From: Streptococcus suis
Lineage (GTDB): Bacteria > Bacillota > Bacilli > Lactobacillales > Streptococcaceae
Direction of reading: 5' to 3'
Assembly: GCA_029593505.1 (NCBI GenBank)
Contig: JAKTNI010000002.1
Location: 124,001 to 188,000, forward strand
Length of the DNA stretch: 64,000 nt
A program made the position numbers and the translations under genes. The notes below the pieces were generated by a model. That model worked only from the letters and a program-made list of their open reading frames with translations. It ran no database searches and was not told the origin of the DNA. This document shows, in pieces, positions 53,709-63,422 of the stretch. Every line of letters begins with the position of its first letter. Within the stretch, counting starts at the first letter, position 1.

Positions 53709-56180
53709 TCATTTTCTATCAAAAAACTGTTGAATAGTATTACAGATATGTTCCTTTTCTATCTGTAACACAGGATAGTCCTTTTTAAAAAAAGCAAGAA
53801 TTTGTTTACCATATTGTCGACTATAGATACGATTATCCAATACAACAATGAGAGACTGTTGCTGAATATCGCGATTCGTTCTTCCTATAGCCTGCCTCAA
53901 CTTCATCATCATAATGGGTAAAGCATAGTCATAAAAAGGATTTTTCCCAGCGTTTCGTAATCGTTGATTCAATTTCTTGATAAATCGATCCTTTGGATTA
54001 TCAAATGGCAAACGTGTAATAACTTGAAGAACCTGCTTTTGTTTAGCAAAATCAATTCCCTCCCAAAAAGCACCAGTTCCTAGTAACAGTTGACAATCTC
54101 CTTTTTCAAATCTACGTTTCAGATTCATCTCCAGTCCGTTCTTGTGCTGAGCAAGATGCGATATTCCTGACTGTTCCAATAAATCTGAAACCTGCAATAA
54201 CAAAGAAATAGAAGTAAACAATACTATCATCGGCTTACCAAATGCGATCATCTCACATAAATGTTTGACAAGATAGTGAGCGTAATCCTCATTAGAATAT
54301 AAAGCAATATCTGGAAGATTCGTCGGAAATAGAATACATTGATTCGTTATTTTTCGAAGCGGTAAGCTATCAAAAGTAGCCTCTTTAAAACCTAATAAAT
54401 CTACCAAACTAAGATGTTTACTAATTGTTAAGGTCGCACTAATACAGAAAATTTTTGTATTTGGCATATACTGAGAAACATCTAACAAATCATCCTTAGT
54501 TGCACGCAAATACATACTTCTCTTATTATTATGGATAGTCTTTTCTTCCAACCAAAAATGATCATAGCAATCTAATAACTGCTCCAGCTCTCGTAAATCA
54601 CTATCTTGTAATTCAATAAGATTTTGTCTTAGTTGACGCAAATCTGATTCATCTACATTCCTAAGTTCTTGATGGCGGAAACGATAGACAAGATCATTGA
54701 CTTCAAATTGACAAGACTCATATAACCGCTGATCTAACAGATGGTGAGCTTTATCCTTCTTACTCTGTAATAACTGTAGTAATATAGATAATTCCTGCGA
54801 TCCGGTTGCTAGCTGTTCCGCTACCAACAAAAATTTTTGAGCTTCATCCAATACTATCAACCGATGATCTATTAGATGGCGTTGATCTTTCAAATAACTG
54901 AGAAAATAAGCATAGTTTGTAATCAGTATTCGACTAGAATTAGCTGTTTTCTGTAAACAATGCCAAAAATCAACACTCCAAAAAAGACTCTCTTTATCCA
55001 GTTTTCCATTGTGACAAATTTCGTCAAAATAAAATGGACAACGATGTTTTTGCTTCAATTCATCCAAGTCACCAGTATTGGTCTCACTAAGCCAGACCAA
55101 CAAACGCATCTTAAAGTGGTTCACCAATCTATTGTCATCTTGTCTATATAAAGTCTTCCAATACGCATCTAGTTTAATAAAATGTTTCGGTGCTTTAAGA
55201 GAGCAGACAGATACATGAAACATCTCTTGCAGTCTCCTACCTTCTTGTTCCATAATTTGCTCCTGTAATAGTTTCGTTGGAACTGCTACTAATAATTGTT
55301 CATTTGTTCGAGCAAGCAAAGGCAAGAGATACCCATAGGTTTTGCCTAATCCTGTCTGAGCTTGAATGAAATGAACAGAATGCTGTTCATCTACCAGCTT
55401 TTCCTCAACTAACCTAGCAAAAGTCGTTTGATCCTCACGCTCGTGCAATCCTAAATGTGAGAGATTGGTAACAAAATCCGAAGATAACTGACGTTGTTTT
55501 CTATTTGGCTCTCTCTTTTTTAAAACTAAGCCATGAACGAGTTCAGTATGAGGCGGTACCATATCCGATAGCTGAGGATACAATTCATCAATCACTAGGC
55601 GCGATTCAAAAAGTAAATTATCAGCTAACCTTACCAACTCATCTACCAAACATTTTGGTAGTGATACGATTTTTTCTTGAATTTTTATAAGCAATCTAGC
55701 AGTAGCTAACGCATCAGAAACAGCCGTATGAGCTTGTTCTAATCCTAAATCTAAATATTCTGCTAAATTACCCAAGCTATATTTCTCAAAAGTTGGAAAA
55801 AATAGTTGAGCCAATTCTACGGTATCAACTCTTGGAGTTACTAGTTCATACCCCTCGAAAAAGAGAGCTTCTGCTAGAAGATTCGCATCGAACGTGACAT
55901 TATGAGCAACAAAAATTGCATCTCCAATCATATCATAGATGGCAGAAGCTACCTGTCCAAAATCCGGAGCTTGGCTAAGTTGCTGATCTGTTATACCTGT
56001 CAACTCTTTAATATGTTCATCCAAAGGCTCATAAGGATTGATATCTGTAGAATAGGTATCTATAATCTCCCCATCCTGCACCATAACAATTCCTATTTGA
56101 ATAATTTTAGCATCAATACCGGTTCCTGTCGCTTCTAAATCAACAACAGCATACCGATTACTTGCTTTAGTCTCTTTCAT
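53709..56180 (-). CDS. dinG: DinG family bifunctional DNA helicase / exonuclease
   Basis: Fusion of an N-terminal DEDDh 3'-5' exonuclease (about residues 10-170; YAVVDLEATGTG, HNVTFDANLL, HTAVSDALAT) and a superfamily 2 XPD-like helicase (about 240-820; Walker A AQTGLGKT, DEAQ box LDEAQKF). The 823-aa protein is like B. subtilis DinG, which has exonuclease activity but no iron-sulfur cluster. I place the start at ATG 56180 (MKETKASN): an upstream ATG overlaps the -10 box and could not be transcribed from it. The start is seven bases after the -10 without a ribosome-binding site. Confidence 0.9.
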   Translation of the reverse strand: MKETKASNRYAVVDLEATGTGIDAKIIQIGIVMVQDGEIIDTYSTDINPYEPLDEHIKELTGITDQQLSQAPDFGQVASAIYDMIGDAIFVAHNVTFDANLLAEALFFEGYELVTPRVDTVELAQLFFPTFEKYSLGNLAEYLDLGLEQAHTAVSDALATARLLIKIQEKIVSLPKCLVDELVRLADNLLFESRLVIDELYPQLSDMVPPHTELVHGLVLKKREPNRKQRQLSSDFVTNLSHLGLHEREDQTTFARLVEEKLVDEQHSVHFIQAQTGLGKTYGYLLPLLARTNEQLLVAVPTKLLQEQIMEQEGRRLQEMFHVSVCSLKAPKHFIKLDAYWKTLYRQDDNRLVNHFKMRLLVWLSETNTGDLDELKQKHRCPFYFDEICHNGKLDKESLFWSVDFWHCLQKTANSSRILITNYAYFLSYLKDQRHLIDHRLIVLDEAQKFLLVAEQLATGSQELSILLQLLQSKKDKAHHLLDQRLYESCQFEVNDLVYRFRHQELRNVDESDLRQLRQNLIELQDSDLRELEQLLDCYDHFWLEEKTIHNNKRSMYLRATKDDLLDVSQYMPNTKIFCISATLTISKHLSLVDLLGFKEATFDSLPLRKITNQCILFPTNLPDIALYSNEDYAHYLVKHLCEMIAFGKPMIVLFTSISLLLQVSDLLEQSGISHLAQHKNGLEMNLKRRFEKGDCQLLLGTGAFWEGIDFAKQKQVLQVITRLPFDNPKDRFIKKLNQRLRNAGKNPFYDYALPIMMMKLRQAIGRTNRDIQQQSLIVVLDNRIYSRQYGKQILAFFKKDYPVLQIEKEHICNTIQQFFDRK

Positions 56181-56187
56181 ATTGTTC

Positions 56188-56196
56188 ATTATAGCA
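56188..56196 (-). promoter_or_regulatory. Extended -10 for a leaderless dinG transcript
   Basis: Minus-strand TGCTATAAT at 56196-56188; seven bases (56187-56181) precede the ATG. No Shine-Dalgarno sequence. Confidence 0.6.
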
Positions 56197-56338
56197 CATT
56201 TCCCTTTGCTAGAGAAATACCCAAACAAATTTCATGAAGATTAGATTATTTTTTGCTAAACTGGTAAAAGAAACCGATTTATTAGGAAAAATCCTATTAT
56301 TCGTTACTATACTTTTTCAAGAACTCAAGGAGTCTGTT

Positions 56339-56977
56339 ATGAAACTGCACAAATCTGTCAATCCAATCGCTTTTCAAAATACTTACTATCTAGAAAACGA
56401 TAGTCACCTTATCATCATTGATCCAGGAAGCGACTGGGAAACAATTCATTCTACAATTGAAACAATCGCTAAGCCCATTTCAGCTATTCTCTTGACCCAT
56501 ACACACTACGATCATATTATGAGTCTGGAAATATTGCGCGAAAGCTACAATTTTCCACCAGTTTATGTAGCAGAAAGTGAAGCTAGCTGGCTATATACCC
56601 CCGATATGAATTTATCTGGCTTAGATCGGCACGCTGAGTTAGAAAATATCATCTGTCGCCCTGCTGAACACATTTTTCAATACGATACAGATTACAATAT
56701 AGATGGTTTTCATTTCAAAGTAGTACCAACACCAGGACATTCCATAGGTGGTGTATCTATCATCTTTCCAGATGATGAACTCGTTCTTACAGGCGATGCT
56801 TTATTTCGAGAAACCATTGGTCGAACAGATCTTCCTACCAGTAATTTCGATGACTTGATTGCCGGTATCAAGCTCCATCTTTTCACCTTACCAAATCACT
56901 ACACCGTTCATCCCGGTCATGGCCAGCATACCACTATTGCCCATGAAAAAAATGCGAATCCATTTTTTAGAGCATGA
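56339..56977 (+). CDS. MBL fold metallohydrolase (glyoxalase II-like)
   Basis: Metallo-beta-lactamase-fold hydrolase of 212 aa. Metal motif THTHYDHI (HxHxDH) and the later PTPGHSIGG, TGDALF and HPGHG motifs are all present, so both metal sites are intact. Resembles YqgX/glyoxalase II proteins, hydrolysing thioesters such as S-lactoyl-thiols. The ATG at 56339 follows AAGGAG; the frame is open for another 35 codons upstream but without homology. Confidence 0.87.
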   Translation: MKLHKSVNPIAFQNTYYLENDSHLIIIDPGSDWETIHSTIETIAKPISAILLTHTHYDHIMSLEILRESYNFPPVYVAESEASWLYTPDMNLSGLDRHAELENIICRPAEHIFQYDTDYNIDGFHFKVVPTPGHSIGGVSIIFPDDELVLTGDALFRETIGRTDLPTSNFDDLIAGIKLHLFTLPNHYTVHPGHGQHTTIAHEKNANPFFRA

Positions 56978-56990
56978 CCGATACATAGAT

Positions 56991-57032
56991 AAAAACTGCT
57001 TGAATCTGTATCAAATGATTCAAGCAGTTTTT
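56991..57032. terminator. Bidirectional terminator between the MBL gene and the GNAT gene
   Basis: Perfect 15-bp stem (AAAAACTGCTTGAAT and its complement) with a 12-nt loop. Confidence 0.85.
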
Positions 57033-57038
57033 ATTGGA

Positions 57039-57542
57039 TTAGTCACAAAAATGATATTCAGATATAACAATATTTTGATTATTCTTTTCCTTCGTCACAG
57101 CAGTTGGAGTAAAACCAACTTTCTTCCAAAAATAGCGAGCCTGAGAATTACTTTCGACATAGGCTAATCTAACCTTTTGAAATCGTGAGTAAAGATAAGC
57201 CAGTAACTCGTTTATAATCTGAGTTCCAATTCCTCTACCAGATAAACGACCATCTACCATAAAAAGTCCAATAAAGACAGTAGCTTCATCTGGGTAGCCT
57301 TTAATCAGATCCAAAACCGCTACTAATTGATTATTGTCCCAAAAACCGACAAAATACTTATCGTCCTTACTCTTTGTAGGTGGATAAGTCATCCAATCCT
57401 TCTCAACACTACTTAAACTTGGCATAGGAGGAAAATGTTCAAAATACAAGGGATTCGTTTGATAAAGAGACAGCACCGTGGGTAAATCTTGGTGATGGAC
57501 CAAACGGACATCAAAACAGTTAGAAAATTCCGTCGGATTCAT
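57039..57542 (-). CDS. GNAT family N-acetyltransferase
   Basis: Acetyl-CoA-dependent acyltransferase of 167 aa. The acetyl-CoA binding loop is SGRGIGTQIINELL (about residues 99-112), followed by a C-terminal YVESNSQARYFWKKVGF motif typical of GNATs. Substrate unknown. It overlaps the end of phoH by 23 bp and lacks a strong separate ribosome-binding site, so it is probably co-translated with phoH. Confidence 0.82.
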   Translation of the reverse strand: MNPTEFSNCFDVRLVHHQDLPTVLSLYQTNPLYFEHFPPMPSLSSVEKDWMTYPPTKSKDDKYFVGFWDNNQLVAVLDLIKGYPDEATVFIGLFMVDGRLSGRGIGTQIINELLAYLYSRFQKVRLAYVESNSQARYFWKKVGFTPTAVTKEKNNQNIVISEYHFCD

Positions 57543-58554
57543 CCTCTACACTCTCTTTGACAGGACCAATCGTTTCAAAACTTGCTACTTCTTGACTCAC
57601 AAGAGCAGATGTTTCATAAGCAGTAATAATTTGAGCAACAACTGGATGACGAACAACATCCTTAGCTGAGAAATACACAAAATCAATCTGCTGAATGGTT
57701 TTTAATTTTTCTTTTGCATCCACTAAACCAGATTTAACCTTACGCGGAAGGTCAATCTGGCTGATGTCCCCATTAATAATCATTTTCGAATTAAATCCTA
57801 GACGTGTTAAAAACATTTTCATTTGCATGATTGTAGTATTTTGAGCTTCATCTAAGATAACAAAGGCATCCTCCAAGGTACGACCACGCATATAAGCGAG
57901 CGGAGCAATCTCAATAATATCACGCTCCATCAAACGAGTTGTTTGTTCCTTGCCCAAAATTTGATAGAAAGCATCATAAACAGGACGAAGATAAGGATCA
58001 ACCTTTTCCTTCAAGTCACCCGGTAAAAAACCTAAACTTTCACCAGCTTCAACTGCTGGACGTGTCAGAACAATTCTCTTAACTTGACCACGTTTCAACG
58101 CAGTAACTGCAAGAGTAACAGCTAAAAATGTTTTACCTGTACCTGCAGGACCGATACCAAAAACAATATCATGATTTTTGACACTATCAACATATATTTT
58201 TTGACCTAATGTCTTAATACGAATAGGTTTTCCATAATGATCCTTGATAATTTCTTCTTCATAGAGAGCCACAAACTTATCCATCTCATCATTTTTAGCC
58301 ATTGAAATAGCTGTCACTACATCTGGTGTATGAATCGTCAACCCTCTATTGACCAGTACCAAAAGAGACTGGATAACTGAGCGAGCTAATTCAACTTGAA
58401 ACTCTTGTCCGATAATTTGTACTTTCTCTGTACGCGCGTGAATAACAACACCAAACTCTTGTTCCATCAAACGAAGATGGCGTTCATTGGAACCAAACAA
58501 ACTAAAATTATCATCTGGATGGCTCAATTGAATATCAACAGAATGTTCTTGCAA
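57520..58554 (-). CDS. phoH: PhoH family ATPase
   Basis: PhoH-like P-loop ATPase of about 344 aa, of a family linked to RNA metabolism and often near ybeY. Walker A GPAGTGKTFLAV, Walker B FVILDEAQN, a GDISQIDLP segment and the N-terminal KH-like part are visible. The start codon is TTG; two TTG codons lie in tandem (58557 and 58554), and the second is better spaced (seven bases) from AAAGGAG. A TGGTATAAT extended -10 lies at 58584-58592. Confidence 0.9.
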   Translation of the reverse strand: MQEHSVDIQLSHPDDNFSLFGSNERHLRLMEQEFGVVIHARTEKVQIIGQEFQVELARSVIQSLLVLVNRGLTIHTPDVVTAISMAKNDEMDKFVALYEEEIIKDHYGKPIRIKTLGQKIYVDSVKNHDIVFGIGPAGTGKTFLAVTLAVTALKRGQVKRIVLTRPAVEAGESLGFLPGDLKEKVDPYLRPVYDAFYQILGKEQTTRLMERDIIEIAPLAYMRGRTLEDAFVILDEAQNTTIMQMKMFLTRLGFNSKMIINGDISQIDLPRKVKSGLVDAKEKLKTIQQIDFVYFSAKDVVRHPVVAQIITAYETSALVSQEVASFETIGPVKESVEDESDGIF

Positions 58555-58583
58555 CAATATGCTCCTTTGAGTGCTTTTCTATT

Positions 58584-58592
58584 ATTATACCA
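58584..58592 (-). promoter_or_regulatory. Extended -10 for phoH
   Basis: Minus-strand TGGTATAAT about 27 bp upstream of the TTG start; the intervening leader contains the AAAGGAG ribosome-binding site. Confidence 0.65.
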
Positions 58593-58675
58593 TATTATGT
58601 TCAACTTTATCTTCCTGTATCCTTTTAGTACAATACAGTTCATCCGAATGACTAACGATATCCTAAATATAGTAA

Positions 58676-58705
58676 AAATCTCTACTAATACCATAGTAGA
58701 GATTT
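58676..58705 (-). terminator. Terminator of tpx
   Basis: Perfect 12-bp stem (AAATCTCTACTA / TAGTAGAGATTT, 6-nt loop) followed on the minus strand by TTAC and an AT-rich tail. Confidence 0.85.
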
Positions 58706-58741
58706 ATATTAAGACACATCATTGTATAATGCATGAACAAT

Positions 58742-59236
58742 CTACATCATCTCTTTTACGACAGCCAATGCTTTATCATAATCTGGATGACTATTTACAT
58801 TATCTACATATTCTACATAAGCAATACGGTTATCTCCATCCACTACAAAAACGGCACGTGCCAACAGATTCCACTCTCTCATCAATACACCGTAAGACTT
58901 ACCAAAAGCATGGTCATAATAATCAGATAAGGTCACCACATTATCCAAACCAGATGCACCACACCAACGTTTTTGCGCAAACGGAAGATCCACCGAAATC
59001 GTAATCACCACTATATCCTCACGACCTGATAGCGCCTCATTAAACCGTCTAGTCTGCACATCACAAATTCCTGTATCGACAGATGGAACGACACTAATAA
59101 TCTTAGTTCTCTTACCATAATCACTAAGGCTCTTCAAATTAAGGTCATTATCCATCAATACAAAGCTAGGAGCTTTATCTCCAACTTGCAACTGAGGACC
59201 TACTAAAGCTACCTCTTTTTCTAAAAATGTTGTCAT
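58742..59236 (-). CDS. tpx: Thiol peroxidase Tpx
   Basis: Atypical 2-Cys peroxiredoxin of 164 aa, reducing H2O2 and alkyl hydroperoxides with thioredoxin. The peroxidatic cysteine is Cys58 in [14 protein letters not shown], and the resolving cysteine is Cys92 in [11 protein letters not shown]. No signal peptide. Important for peroxide defence in streptococci, which lack catalase. Promoter TTGGTA-N18-TACAAT about 40 bp upstream of the ATG. Confidence 0.95.
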   Translation of the reverse strand: MTTFLEKEVALVGPQLQVGDKAPSFVLMDNDLNLKSLSDYGKRTKIISVVPSVDTGICDVQTRRFNEALSGREDIVVITISVDLPFAQKRWCGASGLDNVVTLSDYYDHAFGKSYGVLMREWNLLARAVFVVDGDNRIAYVEYVDNVNSHPDYDKALAVVKEMM

Positions 59237-59379
59237 ACGCCAACTCCCTTATCTTTTATATCTCTATTGTAAGCGTTTTTTAGAAAAAATACCAACTTTT
59301 TGGCTAGTATCTTTCTCATTTTTATCTGCACAATTAAACATACCACACATATTCTACACTACCAATCAGCAATAAATGC

Positions 59380-61830
59380 CTACTCTACCTTGATCGTTTT
59401 CAAACGCAAAGCATTCAGTAAAACAGATATGGAACTCAAACTCATAGCTGCCCCTGCCAACATCGGATTGAGCAACGGACCACCGAATAAATACAATATT
59501 CCCATAGCAATAGGAATTCCCAAAATATTATAAGCAAACGCCCAAAAGAGATTCTGCTTAATCGTTTGCATCGTTGCTTCACTCAATTTGATCGCTCTAG
59601 GTACATCCATCAAATCGCTTTTCATCAATACAAGGTCAGCAGATTCCATTGCCACATCTGTACCAGATCCGATAGCAATTCCTAAATCTGCTTGCGCCAA
59701 AGCCGGAGCATCATTGATCCCATCTCCAACCATTGCTACACGTTTTCCTTGAGATTGAAACCTCTGTATGTGTTTCATCTTGTCTTCTGGTAGCACTTCA
59801 CTAATGACCTGCTCAATACCCACTTGAGTAGCAATAGCCTGTGCCGTTTGAGTATGATCTCCTGTCAGCATTACGACTTGAATACCCATTTTTTTTAGTT
59901 CAGAAATAGCAGGTGTACTTGTTTCTTTGACAGTATCTGTTACTGCCAATACACCTATCAAATCTCCATCTTGAGCCAAGTACATTGGTGTTTTTCCTTG
60001 AGCTGCTAAGGCAGACACTTGTTGATGAGATGATTCTATACAAATCCCTTGCTCTTCCATCAGTTTAGCATTCCCCAAGAGAATTACTTTATCTGCAATA
60101 ATAGTTGATAAACCTCTACCTACAAGAGCTTGAAAATTCTCAGTAGGTAAAAGAGAAAGATTCGCCTGACGTGCTGATTCGATAATAGCTTGACCAAGTG
60201 GATGTTCCGATCCTTGCTCACTGCTGGCAGCCAATTGTAACATCTCACTTTCTGAGAGTGACGTCAATGGAATAATATCTGTTACTTCAGGTTTTCCCTG
60301 AGTCACAGTACCTGTTTTATCAAACACTACCATATCAATTTTAGGTAACATTTCTAAAGCTTGTCCCGATTTGAACAACATACCTTGCTCAGCACCTTTT
60401 CCAGTTCCAACCATAATAGCTGTCGGTGTTGCTAAACCAAGTGCGCATGGACAAGCAATAACCAATACTGCAATGGCAATAGAAAGAGAAAACAGCCACG
60501 AATGTTGCCCTATAACAAACCAAGCCAAACTTGAAACAAGTGCAAGAACTATCACAATAGGGACAAAAACAGAGGATACATTATCCGCTAATTTTGCAAT
60601 AGGAGCTTTGGATTGCTGAGCTTCTTCTACCAATTGGATAATCTGAGACAAGCTGGTTGCCTCACCCACATGTGTTACTCGAAATGTAAATGAACCCGTT
60701 TTATTGAGCGAAGCACCCACAACTTTATCACCAATTCTTTTTTGAACAGGAAAACTTTCACCTGTCAACATAGATTCATCAACAGTTGATTTTCCCTCAA
60801 CAACAACTCCATCTACTGCAACCTTTTCACCCGGACGGACAATGATAAGATCTCCGACAACCACTTCTTCCAAAGGAATCGGAATTTCTTTATCTGCTCG
60901 TACAACATTAGCTGTTTTGGGCGCCAACTCCATTAAGCGCTTAATAGCTTCGGATGTTTTGCCTTTTGCAACCGCCTCTAAATACTTCCCTAATGTAATC
61001 AAGGTCAAAATAACAGCACCTGACTCAAAATAAAACTCTGGATGATGAGCATGCGATACATTAGATTGACCTTGTAACAACAAAACAAGCATGATCATTC
61101 CTTGAACAAGAGCAGAGCCTGTACCAATAGCAATGAGAGAATCCATATTAGGATGACCAGCAACTAAAGTCTGAAACCCTTTTGTAAAAAAACTTCTTCC
61201 CAGATACAAAATCGGAAGAAACAGAGCTAACTGAGTAGCACCATAAACGATTGGATGATGAAGCCACTGTGGCAAAGGAAGTTGGACCATTGGTCCCATC
61301 GCAATGTACACAATAGGAAGAGTGTAAATCATTGACCAAATAAAACGAGCCCATAATTCCTTTTTATGTTCTTCTTGTGCATTTGTCATGAAGAACGTCT
61401 GTTGTCCAGTTGGACGCAACGCCTTATAACCAACTTGTTCGATAGCAGTGATAATCTCTGTTGGAGCAAGTTGATTTCTATCATAAGTGACAGTTGCTTT
61501 TTCATTTACTACATTCACACTAGCAGTTTCTACTCCTGCTAATTGGTCAAGGATTTTTTCTACCTTCATCGCACAGGAAGAGCAACTCATACCTACAATT
61601 CCATAAGTCTCCGAAACAAGAGATCTATCTACCTTGTAGCCTGCTTTCTCAACAGTAGCAATGATATCATCTCGAGATACCTTATCTGGATCATAAAGAA
61701 CACTCAATTTTTCTGTCATCAGATTAACACTAGCTTCCTCAACTCCGATCAATTGAGCAATCACTTTTTCTACCTTCATCGCACAGGAAGAACAACTCAG
61801 CCCTATAATAGTATACGTTTCTTTTCTCAT
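59380..61830 (-). CDS. copA: Copper-translocating P-type ATPase CopA
   Basis: P1B-1 ATPase of 816 aa that exports Cu(I). Two N-terminal heavy-metal domains carry near-identical [10 protein letters not shown] motifs (about residues 13-22 and 84-95). Membrane signature [10 protein letters not shown], phosphorylation site [15 protein letters not shown] and [10 protein letters not shown] motifs are all present; a Met/Ser-rich final helix ([18 protein letters not shown]) supports Cu selectivity. No copY or copZ gene is adjacent, and I find no TACAnnTGTA cop box upstream. An extended -10 (TGATAAAAT) at about 61908-61916 is the best promoter candidate. Confidence 0.94.
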   Translation of the reverse strand: MRKETYTIIGLSCSSCAMKVEKVIAQLIGVEEASVNLMTEKLSVLYDPDKVSRDDIIATVEKAGYKVDRSLVSETYGIVGMSCSSCAMKVEKILDQLAGVETASVNVVNEKATVTYDRNQLAPTEIITAIEQVGYKALRPTGQQTFFMTNAQEEHKKELWARFIWSMIYTLPIVYIAMGPMVQLPLPQWLHHPIVYGATQLALFLPILYLGRSFFTKGFQTLVAGHPNMDSLIAIGTGSALVQGMIMLVLLLQGQSNVSHAHHPEFYFESGAVILTLITLGKYLEAVAKGKTSEAIKRLMELAPKTANVVRADKEIPIPLEEVVVGDLIIVRPGEKVAVDGVVVEGKSTVDESMLTGESFPVQKRIGDKVVGASLNKTGSFTFRVTHVGEATSLSQIIQLVEEAQQSKAPIAKLADNVSSVFVPIVIVLALVSSLAWFVIGQHSWLFSLSIAIAVLVIACPCALGLATPTAIMVGTGKGAEQGMLFKSGQALEMLPKIDMVVFDKTGTVTQGKPEVTDIIPLTSLSESEMLQLAASSEQGSEHPLGQAIIESARQANLSLLPTENFQALVGRGLSTIIADKVILLGNAKLMEEQGICIESSHQQVSALAAQGKTPMYLAQDGDLIGVLAVTDTVKETSTPAISELKKMGIQVVMLTGDHTQTAQAIATQVGIEQVISEVLPEDKMKHIQRFQSQGKRVAMVGDGINDAPALAQADLGIAIGSGTDVAMESADLVLMKSDLMDVPRAIKLSEATMQTIKQNLFWAFAYNILGIPIAMGILYLFGGPLLNPMLAGAAMSLSSISVLLNALRLKTIKVE

Positions 61831-61973
61831 TTACTTTCCCCTTGATCATATTTGCAACACAATCTTAGCTAAAATACATTTATTTGTAAACAATTTAAAC
61901 CAAGTTCATTTTATCAGACTAACTTATTCATTCTGGTCACAGTCGTCATACAAACAAAAGTTTACAAATAATT

Positions 61974-62834
61974 TCATTCCGTTTTCCTAGCCAACATCGT
62001 AGCAAATCTCATCTTAAGAAACTCACCATTCTCATCACGTTTGTGCAACTCACCAAAATTTTCATTGTATGTGACCAATTCCCAGCCCTTATAATATTCT
62101 TTTAGCTCACCTGCTCCAAATGTAAATGAAAAATTCATTGGACACGGTGCATCATCAGTATCCATTGCTGCCACAATCAAGTTATATCCACCTATTCGCG
62201 TCTGTTCTTGCATGTTTCGAATAATAGCTGGAACACGTTCACGATCTAAAAACATAAAAACAACAGTTGAAATGATCCAATCATACTCCTGTTCCAAACT
62301 AGCAGAATGGATATCATATATACCAGCCTGTAAATCCAGATCCTCTAATTCCTTAATCTGTAGAAGTGATTGAATACTAGAAATATCTTTATCTACTGCA
62401 GTTACATCAAACCCTCTCTGAGCTAAATATAAGCTATTTCGACCATGACCACAACCAAGATCTAACACCTTACAGGGAGAGATTGTCCTCAATGCTTGCA
62501 ACACTTCCGAATGTGTTCGTGTATATCCATATTTTTTTGCAAAATAATCCTCAGGTTGACAGAAAAATTCCAAGAAAAATTCTGTATCCTCTGTTAGTAA
62601 AGTTACACGATGCCAAGCTTGAGGCTCAACAAAAGGGATATCATCAGTCGGTCGATAGGTAGCACTCCATACAATCTCATTGCTATCTGAAATGGACTCA
62701 AATAACAATTGACCTGTTAATACTTTTAGTTTAGCCCATGTCCCAACGGCTGTATTATGTTTTGTTAAAAAATGCTGTGGAACGGTATCTCTATTCCAAA
62801 TTGGCATCCGTTTATAAGGTACTAAAACTGTCAT
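61974..62834 (-). CDS. tehB: TehB-like SAM-dependent methyltransferase
   Basis: 286-aa protein with an N-terminal DUF1971-like cupin domain (about residues 1-90; WHRVTLLTEDTEFFLEFFCQP) and a C-terminal class I methyltransferase domain with motif I VLDLGCGHGRNSLYLA. This layout matches TehB proteins that methylate tellurite or selenite; physiological substrate is uncertain. AAAGGAG precedes the ATG. Downstream of smpB but separated by a terminator. Confidence 0.88.
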   Translation of the reverse strand: MTVLVPYKRMPIWNRDTVPQHFLTKHNTAVGTWAKLKVLTGQLLFESISDSNEIVWSATYRPTDDIPFVEPQAWHRVTLLTEDTEFFLEFFCQPEDYFAKKYGYTRTHSEVLQALRTISPCKVLDLGCGHGRNSLYLAQRGFDVTAVDKDISSIQSLLQIKELEDLDLQAGIYDIHSASLEQEYDWIISTVVFMFLDRERVPAIIRNMQEQTRIGGYNLIVAAMDTDDAPCPMNFSFTFGAGELKEYYKGWELVTYNENFGELHKRDENGEFLKMRFATMLARKTE

Positions 62835-62933
62835 CTTTCACTCCTTTTCGACTATCTATTGGTGCATTCATTACAATGTCCACTATCATATCTTCCTATT
62901 TTAGAAAATTTAGAAAGGATTTGCAAGACAAAA

Positions 62934-62954
62934 AAGATCGGAACCTCCGATCTT
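62934..62954 (-). terminator. Terminator of smpB
   Basis: AAGATCGG / CCGATCTT stem (8 bp, 5-nt loop) overlapping the smpB stop codon, followed on the minus strand by TTTTTTG. Confidence 0.85.
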
Positions 62955-63420
62955 ATCTATGATTGATGGCTTTTATCGTCCGCTTAATATCACGGTCTTG
63001 TTCGCGCCGTTTTATAGACTCTCGTTTGTCATAATCATGTTTTCCTTTTGCAAGTCCAATCAAAAGTTTGGCAAAGCCATCCTTGATATACACTTTAAGT
63101 GGAACAAGAGTCATCCCCGTTCCCTTTAGTTCATTCTCTAAGTAAGCAATCTGTTTCTTTCTAAGCAACAACTTACGCGTTCGAGTAGGCTCTTGATTCC
63201 AGATATTGCCCTCATCATAAGGAGAAATGTGAACATTGACTAACCAAGCTTCCCCCTTTTTAATTTGTGCAAAGCCATCTTTCAGATTGATTCGACCCGC
63301 ACGGATAGACTTAATCTCTGTCCCTGTTAAAACAATACCAGCCTCTACCGTATCTATAATTGTATAATCATGGCGAGCTTTTTTATTTTGTGCAATTACA
63401 TTTCCCTCACCCTTAGCCAT
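62953..63420 (-). CDS. smpB: SsrA-binding protein SmpB
   Basis: Binds tmRNA and delivers it to stalled ribosomes. The 155-aa protein has the signatures [29 protein letters not shown], an ARLLIGL-like core (here [18 protein letters not shown]) and a basic C-terminal tail ([18 protein letters not shown]) that enters the decoding channel. It follows rnr by 2 bp, the usual rnr-smpB order. tmRNA itself is not in the window. Confidence 0.97.
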   Translation of the reverse strand: MAKGEGNVIAQNKKARHDYTIIDTVEAGIVLTGTEIKSIRAGRINLKDGFAQIKKGEAWLVNVHISPYDEGNIWNQEPTRTRKLLLRKKQIAYLENELKGTGMTLVPLKVYIKDGFAKLLIGLAKGKHDYDKRESIKRREQDRDIKRTIKAINHR

Positions 63421-63422
63421 GC

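Noticed and set aside
61875-61888. TACATTTATTTGTA as a CopY operator
   Set aside because: The half-sites are six bases apart instead of two, so it does not fit the cop box.
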